Assembly: GCA_910584435.1 (NCBI GenBank)
Contig: CAJUAP010000051.1
Span: 1-29,048 of the forward strand
From: an uncultured Acetatifactor sp.
GTDB lineage: Bacteria > Bacillota > Clostridia > Lachnospirales > Lachnospiraceae
Reading direction: 5' to 3'
Length of the DNA stretch: 29,048 nucleotides
In this document: positions 1 to 8,263 of the stretch, one piece after another
How positions within the stretch are numbered: the first letter of the stretch is position 1
How the letters are laid out: each line of letters opens with the position of its first letter
Notes under the pieces: model-generated
What the model saw: only the letters and a program-made list of their open reading frames with translations
Told to the model about the DNA's origin: nothing
Databases searched by the model: none
Position numbers and translations under genes: made by a program

Positions 1-2
1 CA

Positions 3-113
3 AGAACGCAATTCCAAGACTGCAAAATTCTAATACCCTGCATTGTTGCGCTGTTACCTTATCACAAAGACAAAGAGCAGGCAGAACAGGTAAAGCAAAT
101 AAAAGGTTGGTAA
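3..113 (+). CDS. C-terminal fragment of an unidentified protein
   Basis: Frame 3 is open from the left edge of the window to a TAA at 111-113, giving about 36 residues that end in a charged, Lys/Glu/Gln-rich tail. A textbook plus-strand terminator starts 7 bases after the stop, which is the main reason to believe that a real plus-strand gene ends here, converging on tuf. The product cannot be recognised from so short a tail. The other two plus frames close at 33 and at about 130, and the latter would run into the terminator stem. Confidence 0.4.
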   Translation, partial: RTQFQDCKILIPCIVALLPYHKDKEQAEQVKQIKGW

Positions 114-119
114 AAGACA

Positions 120-164
120 AACTCCGATGAAAGTGGTGCCAAATTTCATCGGAGTTCTTTTTTC
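120..164 (+). terminator. Rho-independent terminator of the left-edge plus-strand gene
   Basis: A perfect 13-bp stem (AACTCCGATGAAA at 120-132 pairing with TTTCATCGGAGTT at 144-156) encloses an 11-base loop and is followed on the plus strand by C and a run of T at 157-163. Confidence 0.85.
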
Positions 165-213
165 TGGCACCGTTTCGGCACCGCTTTACATATTTTCACT
201 GTTGCAAAGTTTC

Positions 214-245
214 AAAAAGGGCTTCCCGATTTCTCGGAAAGCCCT
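214..245 (-). terminator. Rho-independent terminator of the rpsL-rpsG-fusA-tuf unit
   Basis: The arms at 218-229 and 234-245 form a 12-bp stem with one G-U pair and a four-base loop. Read on the minus strand it is followed by TTTTTG. It lies 43 bases downstream of the tuf stop codon. Confidence 0.85.
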
Positions 246-287
246 ATAAAATCCAGCTTTTTACTAATGAATTCGCAAGAATTCTAT

Positions 288-1478
288 TTACTCAATAATC
301 GTAGCCACACGACCTGAACCAACAGTCCTGCCACCCTCACGGATAGCAAAAGTAAGTCCCTGCTCCATAGCGATAGGATGAATCAGTTCAATGGACATCT
401 CAACATTGTCGCCAGGCATGCACATCTCTGTTCCCTCAGGCAAATTGCAGACACCGGTTACGTCAGTTGTTCTGAAGTAGAACTGAGGACGATAATTGTT
501 GAAGAACGGTGTATGACGACCACCCTCGTCCTTGGTCAAAACGTAAACCTGTGCAGTAAATTTCTTATGGCAGGTAACGGTGCCGGGCTTTGCAAGAACC
601 TGTCCTCTCTCGATTTCAGTTCTCTGTACGCCACGAAGCAATGCACCAACATTATCGCCGGCCTGTGCAAAATCAAGCTGCTTACGGAACATCTCGATAC
701 CGGTAACAACAGTCTTCTTGGTCTCTTCTCTGATACCGATGATTTCAACTTCCTCATTGAGCTTCAGAGTACCACGCTCCACACGTCCGGTAGCAACCGT
801 ACCACGTCCGGTAATGGTAAACACATCCTCTACAGGCATCAGGAAAGGCTTGTCAGTATCACGCTGAGGATCAGGAATATAATCGTCAACTGTGTGCATC
901 AAGTCAAGAATCTTATCTCCCCACTCGCTGGAAGGATCTTCCAGAGCCTTCAATGCAGAACCCTTGATAATAGGGCAGTCCGTGAAACCATACTCTTCCA
1001 ACTGCTCGGTAACTTCCATCTCAACCAGCTCAAGAATGTCATCATCAACATCATCGCTGTCGCACTTGTTCAGGAATACAACGATATAAGGCACACCTAC
1101 CTGACGGGCAAGAAGGATATGCTCCTTGGTCTGAGCCATAACACCGTCCGTTGCAGCAACAACCAGAATAGCGCCGTCCATCTGTGCAGCACCGGTAATC
1201 ATGTTCTTTACATAGTCAGCATGGCCCGGGCAGTCAACGTGTGCATAATGTCTCTTCTCGGTCTCATATTCTACGTGTGCGGTAGAAATGGTAATTCCAC
1301 GCTCTCTCTCTTCAGGAGCCTTGTCAATCATATCAAATGCAACTGCCTCGCCGGTGCCAAGTCTTGCATTCAGTGTCTTGGTAATTGCAGCGGTCAAAGT
1401 TGTCTTACCATGGTCAACGTGGCCAATGGTACCAATGTTACAATGGGGCTTCGTTCTTTCAAATTTAGCTTTTGCCAT
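288..1478 (-). CDS. tuf: Elongation factor Tu
   Basis: This is the translational GTPase that delivers aminoacyl-tRNA to the ribosomal A site as a GTP ternary complex in the cytoplasm. The 396-residue product has the usual length and opens with the P-loop GHVDHGKT (residues 19-26). The DCPGH motif of switch II follows near residue 81 and the NKCD guanine-specificity motif near 136. The beta-barrel domains II and III run to the C-terminal GGRTVGSGRV motif. A strong AAGGAGG lies 8 bases before the ATG. It is the last gene of the str operon, but it also has its own candidate promoter in the 213-base gap after fusA. A 368-codon ORF on the opposite strand is only its shadow. Confidence 0.98.
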   Translation of the reverse strand: MAKAKFERTKPHCNIGTIGHVDHGKTTLTAAITKTLNARLGTGEAVAFDMIDKAPEERERGITISTAHVEYETEKRHYAHVDCPGHADYVKNMITGAAQMDGAILVVAATDGVMAQTKEHILLARQVGVPYIVVFLNKCDSDDVDDDILELVEMEVTEQLEEYGFTDCPIIKGSALKALEDPSSEWGDKILDLMHTVDDYIPDPQRDTDKPFLMPVEDVFTITGRGTVATGRVERGTLKLNEEVEIIGIREETKKTVVTGIEMFRKQLDFAQAGDNVGALLRGVQRTEIERGQVLAKPGTVTCHKKFTAQVYVLTKDEGGRHTPFFNNYRPQFYFRTTDVTGVCNLPEGTEMCMPGDNVEMSIELIHPIAMEQGLTFAIREGGRTVGSGRVATIIE

Positions 1479-1614
1479 TATTAAGTCCTCCTTAATTTAA
1501 TCAACTGATTTTGTTCTGTTTTTCTCGCCGAAGCGCATTCCGCACACCCGGCGCTTTTATCTCGGCTATTTCTGATTATAGTGCTTGAATAATAAAAAGC
1601 TGACTATGCTCTCT

Positions 1615-1643
1615 ATTATATTAAATAACCGAAGGTTTTTCAA
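1615..1643 (-). promoter_or_regulatory. Internal promoter for tuf
   Basis: On the minus strand there is TTGAAA (1643-1638), a 17-base spacer and a perfect TATAAT (1620-1615), about 137 bases before the tuf start. It lies in the fusA-tuf gap. It would let tuf be transcribed at a higher level than the rest of the operon. Confidence 0.7.
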
Positions 1644-1691
1644 GTAATTTTTCAATTTTACTGGCAGTTTTTAGTAAATTTCGTGTAATAA

Positions 1692-3854
1692 TTAACCCTT
1701 CTTCTCTGCCAGCACCTTCTCCTGTACGTTCTTAGGCACCTGTTCATATTTTTCAAAGAACATGGAATAGTTGCCGCGGCCCTGGGTCTTGGAACGCAGG
1801 TCTGTGGAATAACCGAACATCTCCGCAAGCGGAACAAATGCTCTTACCATTTTACCGCCGCCGATATCGTCCATACCTTCCACACGTCCACGGCGTGAAT
1901 TCAAGTCGCCGATGACGTCACCCATATACTCTTCCGGCATTGTCACTTCTACCTTCATAATAGGCTCTAAGAGTACCGGATTTGCCTTCTGCATTGCCTC
2001 CTTGAAAGCCATGGAACCTGCAATGTGGAATGCCATTTCGGATGAGTCCACCTCATGATAGCTTCCGTCATATACATTTGCATGAATGCCGAGTACAGGG
2101 AATCCGCCTAGGATACCTGCCTGGCAGGCTTCCTGAATACCTTCACCTACCGCCGGAATATACTCTTTCGGAATCGCGCCGCCTACCACCGTACTTTCAA
2201 ACAACAACACGGGCGGTTCATTGATCAGCACATTGGCCTTGGGATCAACCTCAAACTTCACACAGTTTGCTTCCATGGGCTCAAACTTAACCTTACAATG
2301 ACCATATTGGCCGCGTCCGCCGGACTGCTTTGCATATTTGGAATCTACTTCCACAGCCTTGGTAAATGCTTCCTTGTAAGCAACCTGAGGTGCGCCTACA
2401 TTGGCCTCCACCTTAAACTCACGAAGCAGACGATCTACGATAATCTCCAAATGGAGCTCGCCCATACCTGCGATAATGGTCTGGCCTGTTTCCTGATTGG
2501 TATGTGCGCGGAACGTAGGATCTTCCTCTGCCAGCTTTGCAAGCGCCTCGCCCATCTTGCCCTGACCTGCTTTGGTCTTCGGCTCAATAGCAAGTTCGAT
2601 AACGGGCTCAGGGAATTCCATGGATTCCAGAATAACAGGATGCTGTTCGTCACAGATAGTATCACCGGTCGTTGTGAATTTAAAACCAACTGCCGCAGCA
2701 ATATCACCGGAATATACCTTATCCAGCTCCGCACGCTTATTTGCATGCATCTGCAGAATACGTCCCACACGCTCCTTCTTGTCCTTGGTTGCATTCAGCA
2801 CATAAGAACCGGACTTCATGGTTCCTGAATATACACGGAAAAATGCAAGCTTTCCTACAAAATTATCGGCCATAATCTTAAATGCCAATGCGGAAAACGG
2901 CTCTTCATCGGAAGAATGTCTCTCCACCTCATTGCCTTCCAGATCCGTACCCTTGATTGCAGGTATATCGGTGGGTGCCGGCATATATTCGAGAATGGCA
3001 TCCAGAAGCTTCTGAACACCCTTATTGCGGTACGCAGAACCACAGCATACAGGAATTGCCCTGCAATCACAGGTCGCCTGACGCAATGCTTTCTTCATAT
3101 CCTCTACCGCCGGCTCTTCACCTTCCAGATACTGCATTGTCAAATCATCATCCAGCTCACAGACCTTTTCTATCAATTCGGAGCGATACAATTCCGCATC
3201 ATCCTTCATATCACCCAGGTCGTCAGTCACTGTAATATCCTCGCCCTTATCATCATTATAGATGTAGGCTTTCATTTCAAACAGGTCAATAATTCCCTTG
3301 AACTCTTCTTCCTTACCGATGGGCAGCTGTGTAATAATAGCATTTTTACCCAGCCTGATTCTAATCTGCTCTACTGCGCCATAGAAATTCGCACCCAGAA
3401 TGTCCATTTTATTAATGAACGCCATACGGGGCACATTGTAGGTATCAGCCTGACGCCATACATTTTCAGACTGAGGCTCCACACCGCCTTTTGCGCAGAA
3501 AACACCCACAGCACCATCCAATACACGAAGGGAACGTTCAACTTCTACCGTAAAGTCAACGTGGCCGGGAGTGTCAATAATGTTAATTCGATGCTCCAAC
3601 GCGCCGGGCTTAGGCTTCGTTTCCTGTTCCATCGTCCAATGGCAGGTTGTCGCTGCTGATGTGATGGTAATGCCTCTTTCCTGCTCCTGCTCCATCCAGT
3701 CCATGGTAGCAGTGCCTTCATGAGTATCGCCAATCTTATAGTTGACACCAGTATAATACAGAATACGCTCTGTCAATGTGGTCTTACCAGCATCAATATG
3801 AGCCATAATTCCGATATTTCTGGTTCTCTCTAACGGATATTCTCTATCAGCCAA
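1692..3854 (-). CDS. fusA: Elongation factor G
   Basis: This GTPase drives translocation of tRNA and mRNA on the ribosome and, together with ribosome recycling factor, disassembles the post-termination complex. The P-loop AHIDAGKT (residues 18-25) is followed by the DTPGH and NKMD motifs, and domain IV carries the SGGRGQYGH segment. At 720 residues it is slightly longer than the commonest form. The extra length includes a short charged stretch after switch I (residues 75-85) and a segment within domain IV. The start is supported by AAAGGAGG 6 bases upstream. It is the third gene of the str operon, 98 bases after rpsG. The gap holds a duplicated copy of the rpsG tail. Confidence 0.98.
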   Translation of the reverse strand: MADREYPLERTRNIGIMAHIDAGKTTLTERILYYTGVNYKIGDTHEGTATMDWMEQEQERGITITSAATTCHWTMEQETKPKPGALEHRINIIDTPGHVDFTVEVERSLRVLDGAVGVFCAKGGVEPQSENVWRQADTYNVPRMAFINKMDILGANFYGAVEQIRIRLGKNAIITQLPIGKEEEFKGIIDLFEMKAYIYNDDKGEDITVTDDLGDMKDDAELYRSELIEKVCELDDDLTMQYLEGEEPAVEDMKKALRQATCDCRAIPVCCGSAYRNKGVQKLLDAILEYMPAPTDIPAIKGTDLEGNEVERHSSDEEPFSALAFKIMADNFVGKLAFFRVYSGTMKSGSYVLNATKDKKERVGRILQMHANKRAELDKVYSGDIAAAVGFKFTTTGDTICDEQHPVILESMEFPEPVIELAIEPKTKAGQGKMGEALAKLAEEDPTFRAHTNQETGQTIIAGMGELHLEIIVDRLLREFKVEANVGAPQVAYKEAFTKAVEVDSKYAKQSGGRGQYGHCKVKFEPMEANCVKFEVDPKANVLINEPPVLLFESTVVGGAIPKEYIPAVGEGIQEACQAGILGGFPVLGIHANVYDGSYHEVDSSEMAFHIAGSMAFKEAMQKANPVLLEPIMKVEVTMPEEYMGDVIGDLNSRRGRVEGMDDIGGGKMVRAFVPLAEMFGYSTDLRSKTQGRGNYSMFFEKYEQVPKNVQEKVLAEKKG

Positions 3855-3907
3855 GATTTTTTCCTCCTTTACTTATTTTCAAACCGAAGTGTGCAAAAAC
3901 GGGAGAT

Positions 3908-3977
3908 TAGAATCTGTAATGTGCAAATGCCGAGGCATTCCCACAACACTTGCTAGAATCTGTAATGTGCAAATGCC
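3908..3977. repeat. Direct repeat of the rpsG 3' end
   Basis: An identical 24-base sequence occurs at 3908-3931 and 3954-3977, spaced 46 bases apart start to start. The second copy is the true 3' end of rpsG (its last residues AFAHYRF and the stop). The first copy lies in the rpsG-fusA gap and again encodes the same tail followed by a stop codon. Perfect identity suggests a recent duplication. Confidence 0.9.
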
Positions 3978-4423
3978 TTATTTGCCTCCGCCATCTTATG
4001 CATATCTTCTTTTCTCTTGACTGAAGCACCGGTATTATTGGATGCGTCAAGAATTTCATTCGCCAGTCTGTCCTCCATCTTCTTCTCACTTCTCTTACGG
4101 GAGAACATGGTCAGCCACCGGAGTCCCAGCGCCTGGCGTCTCTCTGCCCTTACCTCAATAGGCACCTGATAAGTTGCACCACCGATACGTCTGGCCTTAA
4201 CCTCCAGAACAGGCATAATATTGTTCATAGCCGCCTCAAATACTTCCAGAGCGGGCTTACCGGATTTTTCTTCTACTTTTGCAAATGCACCATATACAAT
4301 CTTCTGTGCAATGCTCTTCTTACCGTCAAGCATAATGTTATTCACCAGCTTGGTCACGAGCTTACTGTTGTATAAAGGATCTGCCAATACATCTCTTTTC
4401 TGAATATGTCCTTTACGTGGCAC
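3953..4423 (-). CDS. rpsG: 30S ribosomal protein S7
   Basis: This is the primary 16S rRNA-binding protein that nucleates the head of the 30S subunit and contacts the E-site tRNA. The GTG at 4423 is chosen as start because it gives the standard 156-residue protein beginning with PRKGHIQKR, and AAGGAGGG lies 8 bases upstream. The longer ATG version at 4462 would add 13 residues encoded by the leader and the ribosome binding site itself. The chain covers the full family, ending in AFAHYRF. It is the second gene of the str operon, separated from rpsL by an unusually long 357-base gap. Confidence 0.96.
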   Translation of the reverse strand: MPRKGHIQKRDVLADPLYNSKLVTKLVNNIMLDGKKSIAQKIVYGAFAKVEEKSGKPALEVFEAAMNNIMPVLEVKARRIGGATYQVPIEVRAERRQALGLRWLTMFSRKRSEKKMEDRLANEILDASNNTGASVKRKEDMHKMAEANKAFAHYRF

Positions 4424-4680
4424 GGGTCTTCCCTCCTTATTAATCTGTGCTGATAACTGCACTTGAATAAATCATCGGTACTCACATGTGTTTCCCCAAG
4501 TGTTCGCGCTGTAATCTGTATACCAGAACTCCAACACTTTTCTTAGTTTCGTTTTTGTGGTACGGAATTGTCACAAACTGACAACAAGACGTTTCAAACC
4601 TCAGCTCCCGAAAATCATTTCTGCAGAATCGCTTCAAAGAAACTTCTTCTCGTCAAATCAGTCTCTCAGGCTTTCATTTT

Positions 4681-4770
4681 CAACATGTTTACGCAGAGAT
4701 TCATCTGATTCAATATCTTTACGCAGGAACTCATTTCATTCTACATGTTTACGCAGAAATTCATTTCAAA
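4681..4770. repeat. Three tandem 30-bp repeats in the rpsL-rpsG gap
   Basis: Three imperfect units lie at 4681-4710, 4711-4740 and 4741-4770, each containing a TTTACGCAG core. Read on the minus strand the unit is ten codons and encodes variants of a LRKHVE/LRKDIE motif, interrupted by a TGA, so it is not an open gene. The rest of the 357-base gap (4424-4680) shows nothing else recognisable. The gap is transcribed as part of the str operon leader of rpsG. Confidence 0.85.
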
Positions 4771-4780
4771 GAAGTTCATC

Positions 4781-5203
4781 TTACTTCTTTGCTGCCTTAG
4801 GTCTCTTAGCGCCGTACTTGGAGCGAGCCTGTTTCCTGTTGGCAACACCTGCCGTATCAAGCGTACCACGGATAATGTGATACCTGGTACCAGGCAGATC
4901 CTTTACCCTGCCGCCGCGGATCAATACAACGCTGTGCTCCTGAAGATTGTGTCCTTCACCGGGAATATAGCTTGTCACTTCAATTCCGTTGGAAAGACGC
5001 ACTCTGGCGATCTTCCTGAGTGCTGAATTAGGCTTCTTAGGAGTCGCAGTCTTCACAGCTGTACAAACCCCACGCTTCTGAGGCGCGGAAGCATCCGTTG
5101 CCTTCTTGTGAAGGGAATTGTATCCTTTCTGCAGAGCCGGTGCCGTAGACTTCTTAACGGAGGTCTCACGTCCTTTTCTTACTAACTGGTTAAATGTTGG
5201 CAT
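4781..5203 (-). CDS. rpsL: 30S ribosomal protein S12
   Basis: S12 sits at the decoding centre of the 30S subunit and affects tRNA selection accuracy. The 140-residue protein has the conserved CTAVKTATPKKPNSALRK block (lysine 56 corresponds to the lysine mutated in streptomycin-resistant strains, and is the wild-type residue here). It also has PGEGHNLQEH and the GGRVKDLPG loop carrying the aspartate that is methylthiolated in many bacteria. GAGGTG lies 6 bases before the ATG. It is the first gene of the str operon and follows a near-consensus promoter. Confidence 0.98.
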   Translation of the reverse strand: MPTFNQLVRKGRETSVKKSTAPALQKGYNSLHKKATDASAPQKRGVCTAVKTATPKKPNSALRKIARVRLSNGIEVTSYIPGEGHNLQEHSVVLIRGGRVKDLPGTRYHIIRGTLDTAGVANRKQARSKYGAKRPKAAKK

Positions 5204-5271
5204 TCTGTTTCACCTCTTCCTGATATCTAATATAGTAGTTTGTCATGCATTTATGGAATATATCACAATAC

Positions 5272-5326
5272 AAAAAAAGCACATCCACACGCATGCCTTA
5301 TTATTATAGCCGTTCATGGATGTGCT
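5272..5326 (-). terminator. Terminator of the BlaI/M56 operon, overlapping the rpsL promoter
   Basis: A perfect 10-bp stem pairs 5317-5326 with 5278-5287 and is followed on the minus strand by seven T (5278-5272). The 29-base loop is long and contains the -10 box of the rpsL promoter. Transcripts started at that promoter lack the upstream arm and cannot form the stem. Read-through from the M56 gene, which ends at 5349, can. Confidence 0.65.
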
Positions 5327-5331
5327 GTCAA
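5303..5331 (-). promoter_or_regulatory. rpsL (str operon) promoter
   Basis: A consensus TTGACA (5331-5326) and a consensus TATAAT (5308-5303) are separated by exactly 17 bases on the minus strand, about 100 bases before the rpsL start. This should be a very strong housekeeping promoter. It makes the str operon independent of transcription from the rpoBC side. Confidence 0.85.
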
Positions 5332-5348
5332 CAACTTTTTTCTTCTTT

Positions 5349-7712
5349 TCAGCGTTCCGGGTAACAGTTCACCCTTTCCGGACGCAGTCTTTCTTCCTTC
5401 AGCCAATTGATATCCTGCTCCGACGGGTTCTCATAGACAGCGGCTATTTTCAAATGTGCAGGTTCTTTTCCGCAGACATATGCAAAGCTGACCTGCAGCG
5501 TCCATTCACCGGGCGTAACGGCAACCTGCTCCTGCAGGGATGTATCCGTTGTAATATCATCCCCCGTTTTCTCAAAACAATATGCGCTCTGTCCGTCCGG
5601 TGAGATTACTTCAACTATAATTTGTTCTTCTGCCGGGAAAATACTTTCCTTAAATTTGGTCATCAGATTGGAAAATTTGATTTCCAGATTGACAGTATTT
5701 TCTTCATGGACATAAAAAGGCCAGTTTCCCCGTATGACATACGGTGCCTTATACTCATACCCCTGGGCCGATGCCGTTCTTGCAAATGTAGTTTCCACAC
5801 GGAAAATATACCCTTCCTCAATATCCGCAGTCAGCTCTTCTTCCGTAAGATAATATTCATAATACCCGGAACCGGATTCCGTTTTTCCGGCCGCAGTTTC
5901 ACTGTATTGTGCCGCCGCTTCCGGCTCCTGTTGGTTCTCATCTTTCCCGTCTTCTGCATAGAAACGAAACAGCTTTACGGCTTCCTTCTCTGTACCATCT
6001 CTCCACTGTACCAGATACAAATCCTCCACAAATCCGTTGTCCCTGCATTCCAGATACAAATATGCCCGTTCCGCATCATCCCATACGCAGGACACGGAAC
6101 ATGCCCCTGTAACAAACTGCGCATCAATACATTCCCTTGTGAATTCCAGACCGTCAAACATTTCCACCCCATTCACATCATATTTAGTCATGGTAAGCGT
6201 CTGCCCCAGAACATCATACACGTACATTTCTTCTCTATTAAGCGGATGAAGATACACTTTTTGACCATCCTTCGCAGCCCTCACCTCGCAATATGCATCG
6301 CCCTGTGTCATACCGCACCCAATGGATGCCAGATCCACCGCGCCTGTGAAACCGTTTTCCTCCCTGTCATATACAAAAAGCCCGAAATAACCATGAAAAA
6401 TCACTGTCTTCTCGTCTATATAGTCCAGTTCCGGCGGCTCCGTTCCATATATGGTTTCACGCGTTATCACCGGTTTTGTGATCGGCACATTTTCCCCCAT
6501 GGAAACACCGCTGCTGCCCTGCGAATCTGTCATGCTGTCCGGCTGCCGTAAGTCCCCTGCTGCACTTTCCGAATCATTTCCTGATATTCCGTCCCTCCTG
6601 CCAGCCTCATGCCGTGTGCCTGCTGCTGCGCCGTCCAAATCACTTGGCTGCTGTACTCCCAGGAGACCGTCTTCTCTTTGCAGAGTTTCCTGCTTCCTGC
6701 CGTCTGCCTGTTTCGCCTCCTCCGCATTACTCCGGGAAGGATTACTGCCAAGTGCCACGGACACGAAAACCACTGCTGCCAATGCCGGAACCGCAATCCA
6801 GGCCGCTTTCTTTCGATAACGCATAACGTTCCGAATCCGCGGCTTCACATTTCCTTCCCCGAAACCAAGGGGTGCCCCTGCAAAAATCTGCCTTCCGCTT
6901 GCTATTTTTAAAAGCGACTCGGAATACGCTGCACGCAGATCCGTCCCCATTTGCTCCATCACTGCTTCGTCACAGGACATTTCCATGTCTCTCTCCGACA
7001 AATAGAACGCACACCACACAAGAGGATTGAACCAATGTATGGACAATGCCCAAAATGCCAGCAGCCGCACAATATGATCCCCTCTCCTGATATGTGCCTG
7101 TTCATGGAGCAGAATGTATTCCCGCTCTGTTCCTGCCAATCCTGTAGGCAGATAAATTCTCGGCCGAAATACTCCCCATACAAAAGCGGTATGAATATAA
7201 TCGCACAGATAAATATTTTTCTCCTTCCGTATTGACCCGGCCAACTGTCTTCTGAGGCGAATTACACTCCACAGGCTATAACTCCACAAGGCAGCCGCTC
7301 CTGACAGCCAGACAATCCCCGCAATTGTCCCCAAATTCCATGGCCTGTGGACTGCGCCCTCTATTCCGTTCGGAGAAGACGTTTCCACATTCCCGGATTT
7401 CACGGATATATCATTTACCGTCAATGCAGGCTTCTCATTTTCCTGCATTTCCGGCCAGACATCGCCCTGGGGCACATAGGTTATCTGCCCCTGTTCGGTG
7501 ACAGGTACATGCACCACCTGAAAAACAGATATTACCGATGAAAAAGAAACCGGGCACAATAACCGCAATAATACCACTCCCCACAAAAGGTAACTGAATT
7601 TTCTGGGCACACGCTGTAAAAACAATCTCACAAGCATCACCAGCACTATTACAATCCCCCCTGTGACACTCATATTCAATACCATAGAAAACATCCCTCT
7701 GCATACATCCAT
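5349..7712 (-). CDS. M56-family (BlaR1-like) membrane zinc protease with a long extracytoplasmic C-terminal part
   Basis: The first 320 or so residues match the BlaR1/MecR1 peptidase M56 layout: hydrophobic segments at about 15-32, 40-60 and 125-150, a cytoplasmic zinc protease domain with HEQAH at 203-207 and a downstream ERDMEMSCDEA glutamate, then a last membrane segment at about 302-322. In the known family such proteins cleave or inactivate the partner BlaI repressor after sensing an outside signal. The 460-residue C-terminal region is not a penicillin-binding domain. It has a low-complexity Glu/Gly/Ser-rich stretch and then beta-rich segments of unknown ligand. It follows the BlaI-type gene by 143 bases. 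It is therefore better called a BlaR1-like sensor protease than a beta-lactam sensor. Confidence 0.85.
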   Translation of the reverse strand: MDVCRGMFSMVLNMSVTGGIVIVLVMLVRLFLQRVPRKFSYLLWGVVLLRLLCPVSFSSVISVFQVVHVPVTEQGQITYVPQGDVWPEMQENEKPALTVNDISVKSGNVETSSPNGIEGAVHRPWNLGTIAGIVWLSGAAALWSYSLWSVIRLRRQLAGSIRKEKNIYLCDYIHTAFVWGVFRPRIYLPTGLAGTEREYILLHEQAHIRRGDHIVRLLAFWALSIHWFNPLVWCAFYLSERDMEMSCDEAVMEQMGTDLRAAYSESLLKIASGRQIFAGAPLGFGEGNVKPRIRNVMRYRKKAAWIAVPALAAVVFVSVALGSNPSRSNAEEAKQADGRKQETLQREDGLLGVQQPSDLDGAAAGTRHEAGRRDGISGNDSESAAGDLRQPDSMTDSQGSSGVSMGENVPITKPVITRETIYGTEPPELDYIDEKTVIFHGYFGLFVYDREENGFTGAVDLASIGCGMTQGDAYCEVRAAKDGQKVYLHPLNREEMYVYDVLGQTLTMTKYDVNGVEMFDGLEFTRECIDAQFVTGACSVSCVWDDAERAYLYLECRDNGFVEDLYLVQWRDGTEKEAVKLFRFYAEDGKDENQQEPEAAAQYSETAAGKTESGSGYYEYYLTEEELTADIEEGYIFRVETTFARTASAQGYEYKAPYVIRGNWPFYVHEENTVNLEIKFSNLMTKFKESIFPAEEQIIVEVISPDGQSAYCFEKTGDDITTDTSLQEQVAVTPGEWTLQVSFAYVCGKEPAHLKIAAVYENPSEQDINWLKEERLRPERVNCYPER

Positions 7713-7804
7713 AACCTCTCACCTCGTATGGTTTTCCCTGCTTTTCCTTAACACTTCACTTTCACGTTCCTTTCGTGTTCCTTTTCGTACTTCTCTTCCA
7801 TAAT

Positions 7805-7873
7805 CCCTTTCATCAATTCTCTTCCATGCTTCAATGCTTCCTTGGAATGGCTCTTTCATCGGTTCTCTTCAAT
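7805..7873. repeat. Imperfect duplication of the BlaI-type gene 3' end
   Basis: A 23-base segment covering the end of the repressor gene (7851-7873, including its TGA) recurs at 7805-7827 with about four mismatches, 46 bases away. A weaker third copy starts near 7783. The whole 7740-7850 gap is pyrimidine-rich on the plus strand and built of degenerate CTTTC/TTCTC repeats. Confidence 0.55.
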
Positions 7874-8209
7874 AATCTTCTTCAGTTCCTCCACATCGCT
7901 GTCGGACAGTTTCCTGCCTGAAGTAAATGCCGTCAGAAATTTGGGAAGAGAGCCTTGAAAAGTATTGTCCACAAACTGTTCGCTCTGCCTGGCCAGAAAC
8001 TCATCCTTTGACACCACCGAAGCCACCACGCCATTCTCATTCCGGAACAGTCCTCTGTCGCACACACGCCGCAGAATTGTATATGTTGTGGACTTTTTCC
8101 AGCATAGAACCTTTGCACAAAGCCTGGCCAGTTCCCCCGATGGCAAGGGCTCATTGTCCCATATCAATTCTGCAAATTTCATTTCAATCTCTCCTAATTT
8201 GTACTCCAT
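7856..8209 (-). CDS. BlaI/MecI-family transcriptional repressor
   Basis: This is a small winged-helix repressor of the BlaI/MecI/CopY family, which binds dyad operators as a dimer and is inactivated by a partner M56 protease. The N-terminal part has the family pattern, with a WKKSTTYTILRRVCDRG recognition segment around residues 41-57 followed by a wing. The C-terminal helices end in LKKIIEENR and would form the dimer. The ATG at 8209 is preferred over the upstream ATG at 8230 because AGGAGGT lies 7 bases before it, giving 117 residues. It lies directly before the M56 gene and behind a promoter with dyad operators, so autoregulation of the pair is likely. Confidence 0.9.
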   Translation of the reverse strand: MEYKLGEIEMKFAELIWDNEPLPSGELARLCAKVLCWKKSTTYTILRRVCDRGLFRNENGVVASVVSKDEFLARQSEQFVDNTFQGSLPKFLTAFTSGRKLSDSDVEELKKIIEENR

Positions 8210-8263
8210 TCTTTTACCTCCTGTTTCCATGCCCCTTAGGGCAATCTATTCTGCATCCAGCAC

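Noticed and set aside
378..1484. Long plus-strand ORF of 368 codons
   Set aside because: It is the antisense shadow of tuf, has no ribosome binding site, and the minus-strand protein is unmistakably EF-Tu.
2298..3659. Plus-strand ORFs opposite fusA (176 and 247 codons)
   Set aside because: They are antisense to a fully conserved EF-G gene and show no protein-like motifs.
4424..4462. 13-residue N-terminal extension of S7
   Set aside because: It would translate the ribosome binding site, and family members start at PRKGH; the GTG at 4423 gives the standard length.
4557..5026. Plus-strand ORFs with repeated TCLRRNSF-like blocks
   Set aside because: The repeats come from the 30-bp array; the frames run antisense into rpsL and lack a start signal.
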